From Ignelater luminosus (taxonomy: Eukaryota; Arthropoda; Insecta; Coleoptera; Elateridae), in the NCBI GenBank assembly GCA_011009095.1, contig VTPC01091225.1, positions 36,354 to 100,353 of the forward strand: a stretch of DNA of 64,000 bases, given 5' to 3'. Positions within the stretch are counted from its first letter, which is position 1, and each line of letters starts with the position of its first letter. Made by a program: the position numbers and the translations under genes. Positions 12,441 through 25,300 of this stretch are shown here, in pieces. The notes beneath the pieces are model-generated. The model worked only from the letters and a program-made list of their open reading frames with translations. It had not been told where the DNA came from and searched no databases.

Positions 12441-14110
12441 CATAGGAAACTTCCCTATTGAATTGGACCGTAAGAAACTCTAATAATAATTCGGCCTTCT
12501 TTTGTTACAAAAATTTCCACCAACGCTTAACACCCGTATCTTACTGTTTGAGTATCGAACTAATTACTGACATTAAGAAGAAAAGGGTACATCTCTTCTC
12601 TTCAAGGCTTGGACGATAAGATTCTTGCAACCAATGTAATCTTCCACTATAACAGATGTGGTACCTGTCAAGAGAAAAAAGGATGTCAATATCAGGTTCA
12701 AAATATAATGGTACCCCGACCAACATTGGGGAAAATCTGGTACCATTGTTGAGGGGGCCAATGAAGAGCAACAACTATCCTTTTAGCACTATCCTCCACA
12801 ATCTTCTGTAATACTCCCAAAAGAAGAAAATGCATAAAAGAGAAAATGTTTCCAAACAAGTGCAAAGGCATCTATCGCATACGCTTCTGGATCTCGGAAC
12901 CATAATACAAAAGCCTTGCATTTAGTATTAATTTGGGTAGAAAATAAGTGGATTTGTGGAGCTTGAAAATAATTTTATTAAATACAGACAAATTAAGTTC
13001 AAACTCCGTCTCGAACGGTAATTTCCTAGATTCTCAATTTTTTCCTGATATGACACCATTGCCAGATCTGCCTAGTTAAACTGTTAAGCTCCCAAACTCT
13101 AATACTTCCGATTCTATTAATGTAGGAAATGGCAGCCAACAGTTCTAAGAAATTAATGTGATTTCCCCTCTTAGATTCAGTCCACAAACCATGAGACCTA
13201 ATTCCCCCACAGTAGATATCCCAACCAGATGTTGAATCATCTGTAAAAATCTTCAAAGTATATCTATCCTGCTTAATAAAACTGCAACAGTTCGGAATGG
13301 TAGAGAGCCACAAATAAAAATCATCGATCACATCTCTGGTAAACAGATGAGTAGATTTGATTTTTTTAATGCCATATATTTATGTAAATCGTTCAAATAA
13401 TCTTGTATATAACCAACCGCAACTGACCGCTGGACAAACAGAAACTAAAATTTCAGTCAAACGAGCAAAATCTCTGATAGGGCAATCTTCAGCCACTACA
13501 AACGTACTTATTAATTACTATTCATCCGTTTTGTATCTGGAACAGAAACATTCATATGTAGGGAATTATAAATAAAACCGAGATATTTGATCCCTTGTTT
13601 GCGAAAAAGGTTGCTCCTGTCCAAATTAATTTAAAAACGCAATTCATTCAAAATAGACATTGTAACCTGACCATTGTCTTCACATTCTTATAGGAGTTAC
13701 CAAGTAATAAAAAAGTCATCCAAATATAAAACGGAAACATAATCATTCCCCATTAAGCAATCCAGTATTAGCTGCATTAACTTAGTAAAAATAAATGGGC
13801 ACAATTCAAACCAAATGGTGAACGAAATCTGAAGAATTTTGAATGAGATTCATTAATCGATATTAACAATTAACATCTAAAGATGTCATAAAACAATCCC
13901 TTAGAAACTGTTTTATAATCTTCAATTTTAAAATGTTCGGAATTGTTAAGAGACCTCAAGTTTAAAATCTTTTTATGAGAACCATCCTTACTAGACCAAT
14001 TGGTGGTTTTAGTATATAACGACATCCTCTAACCAATCTAATGTAACCCTGTCTGACGTAAAATTACGCCCGTATGATTTAAAATATCTTTGTATCTTCC
14101 TTTGTCGATT
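12441..14110 (-). mobile_element. DIRS-like element: reverse transcriptase and RNase H remnants
   Basis: On the minus strand the order is RT then RNase H. RT traces are KIQRYFKSYGRNFTSDRVTL near 14010-14100 and DCFMTSLDVNC near 13870-13910 (compare FMTSLDLKDAY). Next comes SVCPAVSCGWLYTRLFER near 13390-13450. The RNase H frame at 13026-13331 contains YTLKIFTDDSTSGWDIYCGG, HGLWTESKRGNHINFLELLA, the form typical of DIRS. A downstream segment at 12541-12774 (LLLFIGPLNNGTRFSPML) matches the WPTQPWYPLL stretch that links RNase H to the recombinase. The RT active-site box is not readable. Frameshifts are numerous and the element is dead. Confidence 0.75.
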
Positions 14111-14650
14111 CCCCTCCCTGGGAGGTACCAGAGATCTCTCGCCTGCCCCCTGACGCTGACGATGGGAAAGATAATGGAGAGCTCAAGACTGCACTGGTTT
14201 GCGTCCACTTTGAGGAGCTCTAAATGGAATCCTGTAATCTAACGAGTTTACTGTCAAGGGTTTGTTGATCACTTTGCTTCTAGCTGAAGAAGATTTCAGA
14301 TTTTTTCAGATCTTTTTAGAATCTTTCTCGTCTTGACTTGTTTGCCAAGCTCCCCAATTGGGATACTGTTTAGTATTTTCTTGATATTTTTATTAAGATT
14401 CAGACAGGCTAATTCCCTTCTAGAACACAACTGAGCATGATTTAAGTCAGATAATAGACTACCTGCATCACTTAACAGCTTCAGATACAACGATTACCTT
14501 CCCATCCTCTTTCGACTTTGAGGAGCATTGCCAATGGCAGAGAGGTTAGCGCCAACTAATGTTGAAGTTGGGCCAAGCGGTCATTTTGCTTTGCGACTGA
14601 CTCAGAAATGGCAGTTGTAGTTTCCAAATCTAGCTTGGGATAAAAGAGGA
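14111..14650 (-). mobile_element. DIRS-like element: gag-like remnant
   Basis: The frame at 14296-14490 contains DAGSLLSDLNHAQLCSRREL followed by ACLNLNKNIKKIL and IPIGELGKQVKTRKILKRS. This resembles the C-terminal part of DIRS gag proteins, where a DAGR-LLCDLH motif, an LNKNLK motif and a LFG-KL-E-IKAAK-I motif occur in this order. It lies directly upstream of the RT on the same strand. The N-terminal part is not identified, and no terminal repeats were found, so the outer boundary near 14650 is approximate. Confidence 0.6.
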
Positions 14651-14719
14651 TAATTTCGCGGTGGTGAATATTTCTTAAGCATCTTTAATACGATCCTTCT
14701 CAGAGAACCTCAGTTTAAT

Positions 14720-16440
14720 TATATTTTCGCAACACAAAGCTAACTTCTTCTGAAGAGGAAGTCCCGTAGGCACCCAACAGATCTAAGACGTCTACGTTTT
14801 TTGATATCTCTTCGAGAACATGGTCAAAATGGCCGCCGAAATTTGAAGAATTTTTAAAGAAACAAATTGTTGATCTGGAAAATATGTATGAAACAGAATA
14901 TGAAATTTTTTTGCCGATGTAAGCTTTATCACAGAAGAGCAAGCTTACGATTTCGATATAGGCGGAGATAGTGATGATGACGATTGTCATGTAGTCGTTT
15001 CTACAGTTACAAATTCTGGCTTACCGTTTACTTCAACTAGAAACAATCAAATTGAAACTTTTAATTCTAATGATTCCAATGATGGCTCAAATTATCAGAT
15101 TTGAAACGTATTCAAATTGTAATTATTGCATTACAGAGAAGGACAGTGAATCACCAAGTGCTACAGATGTACCTGATTGGACAAACCACACAATACACCT
15201 ATTCCAGTTTTCAGTTTATAGAAGGAGTAATTTTGCTGTTTTAAACTTAGATTCTCCACTGAAATATTTTACCAAGTTTTTTACCGATGACGTCATGGAA
15301 CTAATTATATGGAAATCAAATAAATATGCAAATCAGAAGAGATGCACGCTAGCAATTTCAGGAAAAGATCTAAGGGCTTTCTTTGGAATTCTGGTTATTA
15401 TGGGGTTCCATAATTTACCTAGTATTAGACATTATTGATTCACAGATTCCTCAAAAACGATTTTTGCAAATATTACGATTTCTACAGCTAAACAACAATC
15501 AACATATGCCTCAAAAGGTAACTTTGATAAACTGTACAAAGTGAGACCTTTTTTCTTGATGTCCTAAACGCTAGATCCTTGGAATGCTTTAACGCCCTAT
15601 CATGATATATCAATCGACGAAAGTATGGTAGCCTTGAAAGGACGACATACACTAAAGCAATACATGCCAGAAACACCAAAGAAACATGGTTTTAAAATTT
15701 GGTGCCGTGCATGCTCAAAAACAGGTTACAATCTGGGATTCAAAGAATACGAAGGAAGAGAAATAGTTAACAACCAGCTTGGTCTTGAAGTGTGTACTTT
15801 TGCGTGTGGTACTCTGGGACAGCACAAGAAATTCTTCCCAAAAAATACTGTGTCCAGATAAGAGACTGAAACGAAGATAAAATGACTTTTTCATGGCCGG
15901 GGACATCTCGGTGTCTAAATGGAAAGACCGTGGGCAAAAGTGTGTCGTTTCGATAAGTAATTATCATAACAGAATTCCACGCACCAATGCCGTAGGAGAC
16001 AAGGAACAATTGCCTTGCCCCAAAGTTGTATATGATTACAACTGATATGTAATATGGATGGCGTAGATAAGTTCGATCAGTACCAGCATGCTACGAAATT
16101 TCATGGAAAAACAGACGCTACCGCAAGTGGTTAAAATTGTTTTACTTTGCTTTAGATGCTAGCATCTTCAACAGCTACATACTGTATAAAGAAAACGTAT
16201 TGAAAACCAACAACAAACCAAAGCCCATATCTCATCTAAAATACAGATCGAAAGGAAAGATATGATAGAGCCTGTTCAGATCAATAAAAATAAAATGAAG
16301 AAGGTTGATGGTCGTACAATAACAGTTGAGAGTACCATCAGGAAAACAAACCGACATATGCACACGTGTATGCAATAGCTGCTGTTTTGAATCAATATAT
16401 CGATTCCCTGTTACCACAAGCAGGTTCAAAAGACATTAAA
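14720..16440 (+). mobile_element. piggyBac-like transposase pseudogene
   Basis: Plus-strand frames give an acidic leader (DIGGDSDDDD near 14960) and the piggyBac N-terminal domain FTDDVMELIIWKSNKYANQK with LRAFFGILVIMGFHNLPSIRHY (15270-15438). Next are ISIDESMVALKGRHTLKQYM (15606-15665, first catalytic Asp), HGFKIWCRACSKTGYNLGF, GDISVSKWKDRGQKCVVSISN (about 15900-15965) and MDGVDKFDQ (16054-16080, third Asp). At least three frameshifts or stops separate these blocks. The segment with the second Asp (the FFDNFFTS-type motif) is absent between GLEV and CTFACG near 15790. The enzyme normally cuts and pastes at TTAA; no terminal repeats or flanking TTAA pair were identified. Confidence 0.85.
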
Positions 16441-16618
16441 AATCTCAAAAATTAACTTCCATTACAAGATAAGTACTGCTATCATAAATGGTGAGATGTA
16501 AGGGAGTCTGAAAAATAGTATCTTGTCTAATATTGCTAGTTATCACCCACAAAGGGAAAATCTGAAAACATCAGGAACTGACTCCGATTTTATTAAATGT
16601 CATTGTCACTATAATGAC
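16441..16618. other. Junction between piggyBac and pogo-like remnants
   Basis: No coding motif. Either side carries transposase remnants on opposite strands. Confidence 0.4.
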
Positions 16619-17560
16619 TTAAAATCCGCCGTTTTTTACCAGATCTTCTTTGTTCGAAAACATTTTGCAGTTGTCGAAACCTGGTCCAGCCTTTGGTGTA
16701 GGTATCAGAGCAGTTGAACTATAATATTCTCTCATAGCAGAAAGACCCGATAAAGTTTTGTTTAATTTTAGAGAGGCAAATAAAGACGACGGTCTCAGAG
16801 AAGTTCTCTCTCTATTCGAAGTAGATGTTAAGTAATTGATAACTTTAGTCATCAATCATTGGATTTTGTGCCCCATCAATGACCCCATTTTAAAATCACC
16901 AGTCACTTGAATTTATAAATCTACATTACAGGATTAAGACTATCTGTTGCGGTTGAAAGTAGAAACTCATCGTCAGAGAAGATATGTCTTTTTAAGGTAT
17001 AAATACCAGTAACCTTGAAACCAGCGTCTATATTTCTCGGAGTTACTGCTGCTAGTGGTAGTGCCTGCTGAGTTACCATTAGTATATCGTAAATGCACGT
17101 TGCCTTACCGAGGTTATTTTTCATTCAGGAATCACATCTGTTAGTAGATTTTTTAACTGGTCATAAATAAATCTTCTAATAGTTAGAGCAATCTTAATTT
17201 CTTTGTAGAAGTTAATTCCTTCAACTGACAGATGGTAGTCATGGTTATTTAGGATTAAAAGAGCGGGCTCTTCTTTGTACGCTTTACAAAATGCCGAAGG
17301 AGAAGAAAAAAGGTATCTTTAGTCATCCAGGAGTTGTTGTTGTTAACAAAATTTTCTATAGTGTTTGCGCGAAAACAGCAAAAGTTACTAAGGCTCACAG
17401 TTTCCATTCTATCTATCTGCACTATAAATCCCTTGGCTTCTTCTTCAATCAATCAAAAAGTTTATTGAGATTGGCTCTGTTAAAGCTAGTCTCTCTGCCA
17501 AGACTAGTTGCATCGGGATTTTAATGGAACGAGCATTATGCTTTTTAAAAACGAACAAAG
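16619..17560 (-). mobile_element. pogo/Tigger-like transposase pseudogene, C-terminal two thirds
   Basis: From high to low coordinates the minus strand shows NPDATSLGRETSFNRANLNK (about 17455-17530), the join between the HTH and catalytic parts. Next is a DDE piece resembling LLILDNHDSHLS (about 17220-17260), then QQALPLAAVTPRNIDAGFKV and GIYTLKRHIFSDDEFLLS (16921-17124), the conserved C-terminal block of insect pogo-like transposases. A tail at 16619-16855 (SSTALIPTPKAGP) corresponds to the usual proline-rich stretch. The catalytic core is largely missing between 17130 and 17260. It is related to, but not the same copy as, the plus-strand element at 20540-22356. Confidence 0.75.
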
Positions 17561-18799
17561 CCAAATGCTAGTTGAATACTCAGTCCATTATTGACAAACT
17601 GGCATGTTATTTTTTACAACAAACTTATATGCCAGTAAGCGAACTTTACGTGTAAAGAGATCAAAGTGTACCTTTGATTGCTTTATCAAATAATCTGCTT
17701 CTTCAGTTTCCATAGCATCAAGCAAAACTGTAGTAAGTGGTAGCTTTGAATCTGAAACAGCACCTATAAATTTTTGTCAAATTTGTTCAACTTCATTTTG
17801 AAGTCCCTATCCTCATTATTCATGTCGGAAAACTGCAAAAAAGCTTAAAGAAGGTGCTAATATTTTAACATGAAGGCAGTTCTTTTAGAGTTTAATTTAG
17901 TTTTATATGCAGGATCTTTCAGAAGTGACGCCCGTTTTTCCGGTGTTCACATCAGTAAGGTGAGAGTCGTATCGGCCTTCATTACAGAGTCATGGACTAA
18001 ACAGTGAGTTTTCAACATTAACTCAACTTTCCAATTGTTCATTGTTGCTAGAGGACGTTTTATTAGTTACTAGATGACGTGGTATCAACATGATGAAACA
18101 CACTGGGGCATGAAAGTCCGGAATTAGCTAAATACGATCTTCCTGGACCGTTAGATTGGTAGAGAGAGACCAATACCTAAGCTAACCGATATCAATCCCT
18201 TAGATTCCTTTCTCTAGGGAGTTATTAAACAAAACGTGTACACAAAAGTTGTCGAAACAGAACATGTAATTGTCCAGCTTCAGACAGTTATGGCTTCCAT
18301 CGACGAAAACATATTGTACAGAGAGTTAGTGCAGTGCTTTGCTGTTGCACCGTACAAAAGTTGGACAGTTATCTTTTTTGCATTTATGAAATTTATAATC
18401 TTGCATTAAGTGCTAATATAAACATTCCTATTAGAAACAGCATATTTCCAAGTATTTGCATACCTGGTGTCGTATTTGTAAACAACTGTAAGTGAAAGAT
18501 ATTAAATAATTATTTTTAAGGATAAAATTACTTTTTGGGGTCAAAAACACGAAGCCATTTCTTATCTTGGAAATATTGGCCCAATCCCCATAATGATCAT
18601 GCAGACTAAATGACTGTTCTGTACTGCATTTGGCTTGATACTGCTGCCTATAGAACAGGAGTAAAAGTTTCTGTAACAACTAATTCTGATCTCTCATATA
18701 GCAGTATAGAAGATGGAGAGGTTTGCAAATCCTTGAAGAAGGCTGCATTTTGTAAACTGGGCCCTTCACTGGGGGGGAAGAAGAAACCTACTTTCGATA
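17561..18799. other. Eroded sequence, possibly N-terminal pogo remnant
   Basis: Short broken frames only. The part next to 17560 may be the degraded N-terminus of the preceding element. The frame at 18610-18840 (76 codons) has no recognised similarity. Confidence 0.35.
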
Positions 18800-18887
18800 G
18801 ACTATGGGCTGCCATGTTGTTCCCTGGCTTGTTCCAATAATTTGACTATAGGCTACCATGTTGTTTCCTGTCTTGTTTCAATAATTT
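18800..18887. repeat. Two-copy 44-bp tandem duplication
   Basis: The unit beginning gactatgggctgccatgttg at 18800 is repeated from 18844 as gactataggctaccatgttg. The two copies run to the same ...caataatttg end and differ at about six positions, so the duplication is not fresh. Confidence 0.8.
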
Positions 18888-20539
18888 GCCTACGGTATTT
18901 TCAGTCTATATTTAATGCCTTCTGAAGTGGATTTCAATTTAAAGCTACGTCTCCAGAGGCTAGATGATACAGTTTGTGTTATTTTGTATTGAGGGTCATT
19001 TTTGTCGTGGTTCTTCCTCTAATAATCCTTTGACAATCCTTAGTCTTATCTGAGAGTGGTGGAATCAAAACTCTTGATTTGCAATAACATATTCCCTATT
19101 GTATCTGCTATTTCAAGCAATTTATTTTTAATATTTCTATGCAGTGCTATCTCAGGTCTGCATTGTTAGTTTTACTGCTTAGAAAAGGATGAATACTATG
19201 GATTCTTAGTTATGTTGGTATTGAGCAGATGGCGTTGAATCCATTACAACACTCATTATCGACTGTAACACGTACATTGATTGTGTTATTCGTTCTGAAC
19301 AACTGTGAAAAGCAACAAGTTTGAGTAGACTACGTATGGAGTATACTCGTTTACCTCATCTTATTAACACGACACAAACTATTCTAGAAATATATTCTGC
19401 CACAGCCACCTCTAATGTTCCAGGCCGGAATGTTTAATTTGACGGCTCTATCAATTTCGTTTATTTTCACCCAAACCGCTTAAACGTAATTCATCTCACT
19501 CAACACATTAGATTAAAGCTTCTACACACATCGAGATCCGCAGTGGCCAATTTATAGCGACCCTGCGCATTGCCTTGAGTATAGGAAAATTGTCACAATC
19601 TTTTTATTAACTTCCGATATCGGGATGTTGACTCTGCCGGCCATCCAGTTGTATTACTCTTTTGTGTATTGTGTGGTGTGTAGAACAAAGGGGAACAATC
19701 GGACAGTTTTCGTTTCAGTGTTTGTTATATTAAATTAATTTTTCGTAACTTCTTCTGGTTGATAGATATCTTAATGTCACAATTAATCGTTCTTCAGCAC
19801 TTACACTATTTCTCATTAAAGCGTCTTGTTTCTTTTTTATTAAAGGCATTACCGTACTGAGGCTCTCTTCTGGTGTCCGGTTCTAATTTCTTCATGACAT
19901 TTGCATAGCTAACTTTCGTTTTTTTCTGACGCAATCAATTACTATCTTTACTGTTTGATGAGAATTCTCTACGTCTGAACTTAATGTCAGAATATTTCAT
20001 TTACTGTTTTCCAGAATTCTAATAGTCTAGGCATTTGTCAAACAATTGAATCAATTCTTTCACAAACCTGTATTCCAAATGGAATAGAATTTCCCTCCAA
20101 AGAAGGAATAATCTGCAAATTATATAAAACTACGGAAATCTCCCATCAAAAAGCAACTAGAAGAGGAAGATAGTTTAAACTGACTTTATCGCAAACCGAT
20201 ACAGCTGTCAAACAAATAGGAAGAAGCACAACAGTTTATTGCGCCCAAACAGACAGTAAGGGAAGGTGCACCTCGGACCGGTCTGTACCTCGAATCAGTG
20301 GATTTTTTACGGTTACGGTTCAAAGTTTCTGTTCTCTCATATAGAGTAATGATACTCTTGACTGTACCATAGATGGTAGTTAATGTCAATCTTCTTAAAA
20401 GAAGGGTGTGGTGATTTATAACAATTTGCGTTTCTTTCGCCTGTAAAATAAGTATTTCGTATAATTAGTTTCTAATTTTTTCATTTTACTTTGTAAACGA
20501 TTACTAAATTTATTTATCTATTTAGATAAATATCTGAGA
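18888..20539. other. No gene seen
   Basis: No coding frame, RNA gene or clear repeat boundary. Some of it may be the 5' non-coding part of the pogo-like element that follows. Confidence 0.45.
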
Positions 20540-22356
20540 ATGCCACGAAGTAAATCAGGAATCAAAAGATCAGCTGCAAATACAGAAAACTTGGTCTGTA
20601 CAGCAAATAAATGTTTAAGTGGTGAGATTTCAATAAGAGGGGCTGCAAAAGGTTATAATATATCAAAAACCACATTAAATCACTAAAAAAATCTAGCGCT
20701 GCAGGTTTTGGATATACAGCTAGCAACAGTACTAAACAAATCTTCCATGATGGGGAAGCGTCATTGAAAACTTATCTACTTACTGCTGCTCGTCATCATT
20801 ATGGTTTGATGAAAAGAGAAGTAAGAAATTTAGCACACCACTTTTCTGTTACAAATGAATAAAACCTATCCCAATTCGTGGAATGAAGGAAAGGCTGCAT
20901 GCGAGGAGTGGCTGAAAAGACACCAAGACTTGTTTCTTCGAAAACCCGAGGCTACAAGTTTAGCTAGATCAACATCGTTCAATAAATCAAATTTTTTTGA
21001 AACGAAAAGATTTGCAATTGCGACAAAACCGGAGTGACAATAATGCATGTTCCACCCCAGATTATAGGACCTAAGGGAATCAAACAAATAGGCCAAATGA
21101 CCAGTGGCGAGCATGGTAAAAATGTAACAATTATTGTAGCTATAAACGCAATCAGCAACTATATTCCATAAGTGATGGTATTTCCAAGGATGAATTTTAA
21201 AATGTACATGCTCAAAGGTTGTCCAGTTGACCATCAGAGGGGCCAATCTATCAAGTTGGTCTAATGAACGCCTGTTATTAGCGTTTCTTGAACTTTTCAA
21301 AAATCACGTACAGTGCTTTTAATTTTGGATAATTTCGATAAGCACGTGAACATCGAGGTCATTGATTTTTGCAAGAAAAACGTCATACTTTTACTGACTT
21401 TGCATCCTCACACCAGCCATTATATGCAACCCCTTGACAGTACAGTGTTTGATCCGATGAAAACATACTACAATTCCGCTTGCAGTAAATGGATGATGAT
21501 GAATCTTGCCAAGCCTCTGACAATTTACGAAATAGCCGAACTTGTGGGAAGAGCATTTCCAAAGGCTTTCGGCAAGAGTTTTGAAGTAACCGGACTTCAT
21601 CGTCTTAATGAAAACGTTTGTGGAGAGCATGAATTCTTAACAACTTATGTAGCCGACCGTCCTTTAAATGACCCAACCTGAAGAACAACAGGAAACAGAT
21701 GGCAATGTAATAGAGGCAATGGAAATTACCGATTATGCTGTTCCTTATTGCTCCAACACTATTTCTCAAGAAGTATTTTCGAGTAGTCACACTCAGATGT
21801 CACGCCCTTACCCAAATGCATCTGATTGCAAAAATAAAGGAGAACGGCCTAGAGGAAAGTCACGCATACTTACAGATACGTCGGAAAAAGAAGCCAGCGG
21901 AAAAATTGAAAGAAAACACTAACAGTTACGACTAGTTGTAGCGAAAAGAAAAAATCAAAAATAGCATCTGAATCTGAAGAAGAAGAAGAAGAAGATATTT
22001 TACTTAGTTCCAGTAATGGAAAAACCTTCGAAGACATAGTAGCAAAAGACAAAAAAAATCTGAAAGCAAGAAACCCAGATAATCTCAATGAAAATAAAAA
22101 TGTAAAAAGAGGTGACTTTGTTTTAGTGAAAGTGCCAGGAAAGAAGACGTTGAATTACTGTGTGGTCGAAATAATTACTTGAGAAAAGAATAACTGTGAA
22201 CTTAGATATTTACACAGGTTTTGAGATACTGATAAACTTTTAAACGATTCTACAGAGACCTATGACTTTTTACCCAAAGACATTGTACACAAACTTCCGT
22301 ATAATTTTAATATTAATCCATTTTCATACAATAACTTGAGATATAACCATAAATAA
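20540..22356 (+). mobile_element. pogo/Tigger-like transposase pseudogene, near full length
   Basis: The start is the ATG at 20540. MPRSKSGIKRSAANTENLV followed by IRGAAKGYNISKTTL is a psq/CENP-B-like helix-turn-helix. [20 protein letters not shown] with [17 protein letters not shown] (20873-20985) follows. The catalytic domain has DKTG (about 21025, where active relatives have DETG), TSGEHGKNVTIIVAINA (21098-21150), LLILDNFDKHV (21313 on) and HTSHYMQPLDSTVF (about 21411-21450). FEVTGLHRLNENVCGEHEFL ends the core. A tail has a Glu run (about 21978-22000) and RGDFVLVKVPGKKTLNYCVV (about 22110-22160), a small module common at the C-terminus of these insect transposases. Several stops and shifts (for example near 20690, 20860 and 21240) disable it. 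Confidence 0.85.
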
Positions 22357-25300
22357 ATAAACAAGATTTTATATCTGTCTACTATTCAGTATGAATCAGT
22401 CTTGGAACCAAAATTTCGATTTATTTCTCCGCAGTAACTGAAGCCGTTTTATTGCTGTTACACTTATAATAAGAATGTAGTAGTTTATATCAGTTAAATA
22501 GAGCCAAACTATGGAAAATCACCTATGCTTAGAAGGTAGATGTTCATACTTATGGAAATATAACAAAGGCAGGAAAGTTTATCTGTGGCACACAAGGTTG
22601 CACGTGTATCAAATGTAAAAGACTAGAATAGTATCAAAATGAACACCAAGTGTCTAAAACTCCTTTCAGATATTATGCCTTTTACAATGTCCTGTACGCA
22701 CTGTGATGTTTTATTATTTTAATTTGTGACACCGTATTAGACGCACTTCTTATCATGGTTTGATATTATTTGTTCGTTTGAAATCAAGTCAAGATAACAT
22801 ACCCTAGTTCTAGATATACATAGGTATGTATCTGAATAAATACTTAATTGATCCAATTCAATATGTTGTGTGAATAAAACCATAAATTAATCAAATTCAA
22901 TTTAATCGTGTCCACATCAAACGTACTGAAAGCAAAATTATTCTTATCTTTTCCAAGAATGAATGGGAAAAGCAAAAAGAGCACGCTTTAAAACTGGGAA
23001 ACTTGTGTAGGCCATCTAAACAATCTTCAACAATGTTGATTAAGAAAAATAATATTTTAAAATATGAAATGATCCTCACGAAACAATTAACTGTAATTAA
23101 CCATCTTTGTGTTTAACTGCACGAAGTTAGAAAATTAACGTACTTACTTAATTAGTTAATTTAATTTAATAATTTGTTTCCTAGTATCTTATAATTGTGA
23201 ACTGATAATTAAAACATAAAAATAAATTTTACATTAGAGAAAGTACCACACAGTAAAACAAAGAATGGAATAAAACATTTCCAAAAGCTAAAACGATTAA
23301 TTTAAAGAAAACTATGATTAATCTCACAATTTTATTTTTAATTCTGATCTTAGGCTTTAGGATTGATACAGATAAAGTAATTAAAGATATAAAAACTAAA
23401 ATATCTACTTTGTGCTTTAAAATCAACACTATTAATTCAAACTTTTATTATTCTCTAATTGCAAATATTTACTAAAGTACCAATAAAAAGAAAAATTATA
23501 AAATAAGATTTTGGTGGGCAACGTATGCAACACTTTATACAGAAATAATGTATAGAAGGTTGCATAAGCCGTAAAACTGTAATAAGGGCAAGAAAATACG
23601 ATTTCTACCAATTGTTAAAATGGTTGTCTATATGAAAAAGTAAAAATTAATAGAAATTGCTAAACTGGTTGCCTATGCTAGTCATATAAAACTGATGCTA
23701 TTTGTAGACCTCCTGTAAAATCTATACTACATCTGCATGTAGTAGGAGAATTTTCCCCAATAGCGGGAGCCACAATATGTAAGAGCTGCAGGAATATTTT
23801 TACAGCTGTAAAATGGTGGACTGTCATGGTCGCATGTATTTAGGGCGGGGAGTTTTCCTCTGAATTGCGATCTAATTACGACTAATTAATCATTAAATTA
23901 AAATAAATCACGCACAGTTCGGTACGTTTTATGTAATCGGAATATAATTTACGTGTTCAACTTAAGTGAATTAGTGTTGTGATTGAGTATGTAATGTAAA
24001 TGTTTTGTGCTATATGTGACAGCAGCAATCAAAGGTAAACAATACATTTTTCGTCTCACTTCCACTCACACTTATAGAAATACATCCACTTCAAAATTAC
24101 GAGCGCGCGGTGTCCTTGTGTTTATTCTATAAAAATTACTTAACAGTTGATAATTGTTAATTTTCTTATATCGCAAGTAGTGGTTTTTAGTTTTGGGGGG
24201 TAAATCGATGGACGGGGGTGTATTTCTCACTCTAGAAGGCGCAGGTTCCAATCTCGAACACGTTGAATAAAGAGGGACACAAGTATGGAACGTCCTTGTG
24301 TTCCTCTAATGCCTATACGTCAATTTTAGCATTAAATCGCTTTCTATTTTATAATAACTGTACTTTAAGGAAGACTTTCTAGTAATCAAGAACGTTGTTC
24401 CTGACTAGCGGACCAACACACAATCTGTTACGAAAAGTCTTAAAATGCTACAAGTTAAATGAGTCATCTTTAGAGAGAAACTAGGTTAAAAGTTGGATGG
24501 CCCTGAATGAAATCTGATAAATTTAGAAGTCAAATATAGACAAATCTTAGTGGAGACTTTCATCTGCAGATGTTTTCTTGGTTGTACAACAAAAAAAGTT
24601 ATTTTTGCGTTTTGAATTTTTTACGTATCGTTTTATACAAAGATCGGTTTCTTAAAGGTTAATAATAGCATCCAGTGTCAAATCTAATAAATAGAAGTCT
24701 GGAGCAGCTGACGATGTAATCAGATCATTTAATAACAGACCCGGAGGTTTTTTGTTCATAATATCAACTTCTTTTGGTGAAGTTTTTCTCCCTTGGTTTC
24801 TTTAATGTTTTTCCTTTTTTAATTTTCATTCTATTTTTATGATTTTCGTATTAATTTTCGTCTGGCGCTGCGATTCTAACCTTTTCATATTTTTTTTCTG
24901 AATGTCTTGAAAGCGTTTGGTGAAATTAGAAAAGACAATTTGGTATTTTCGTAGATTCTCTTTTCTTGATTTCGACGTTTTTGGTTGGTATATATTTCGG
25001 AGAAAGGGCGCTTCAAAGGCAAAAGAGACTTTTATATTTTAGTTGAGGTTGTAACACAGTAAGTTGTTATTCCGTTATTTTAGTGTTCTTATTCTTCTTA
25101 ATCGGTGGATTCTTCTTTTTCTTTAGTTCATCTCTTTTTTCAGTTTTCAATATTGTGATGTTCTTATCTCAATAATACCCTTAAAACTTGATGTTGGTTC
25201 TTTGACATAATATTCTGTTTGTATAACAAATTTGTCGTTTAAGTATTTTTCGTTTAGCTACGCAATGTTTCATAATCATTTGAGTTTTCTACGACCATGC

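Noticed and set aside
24180..24310. Possible tRNA-derived SINE with B box ggttccaatctcg
   Set aside because: No convincing A box, cloverleaf or tail, and no second copy in the window.
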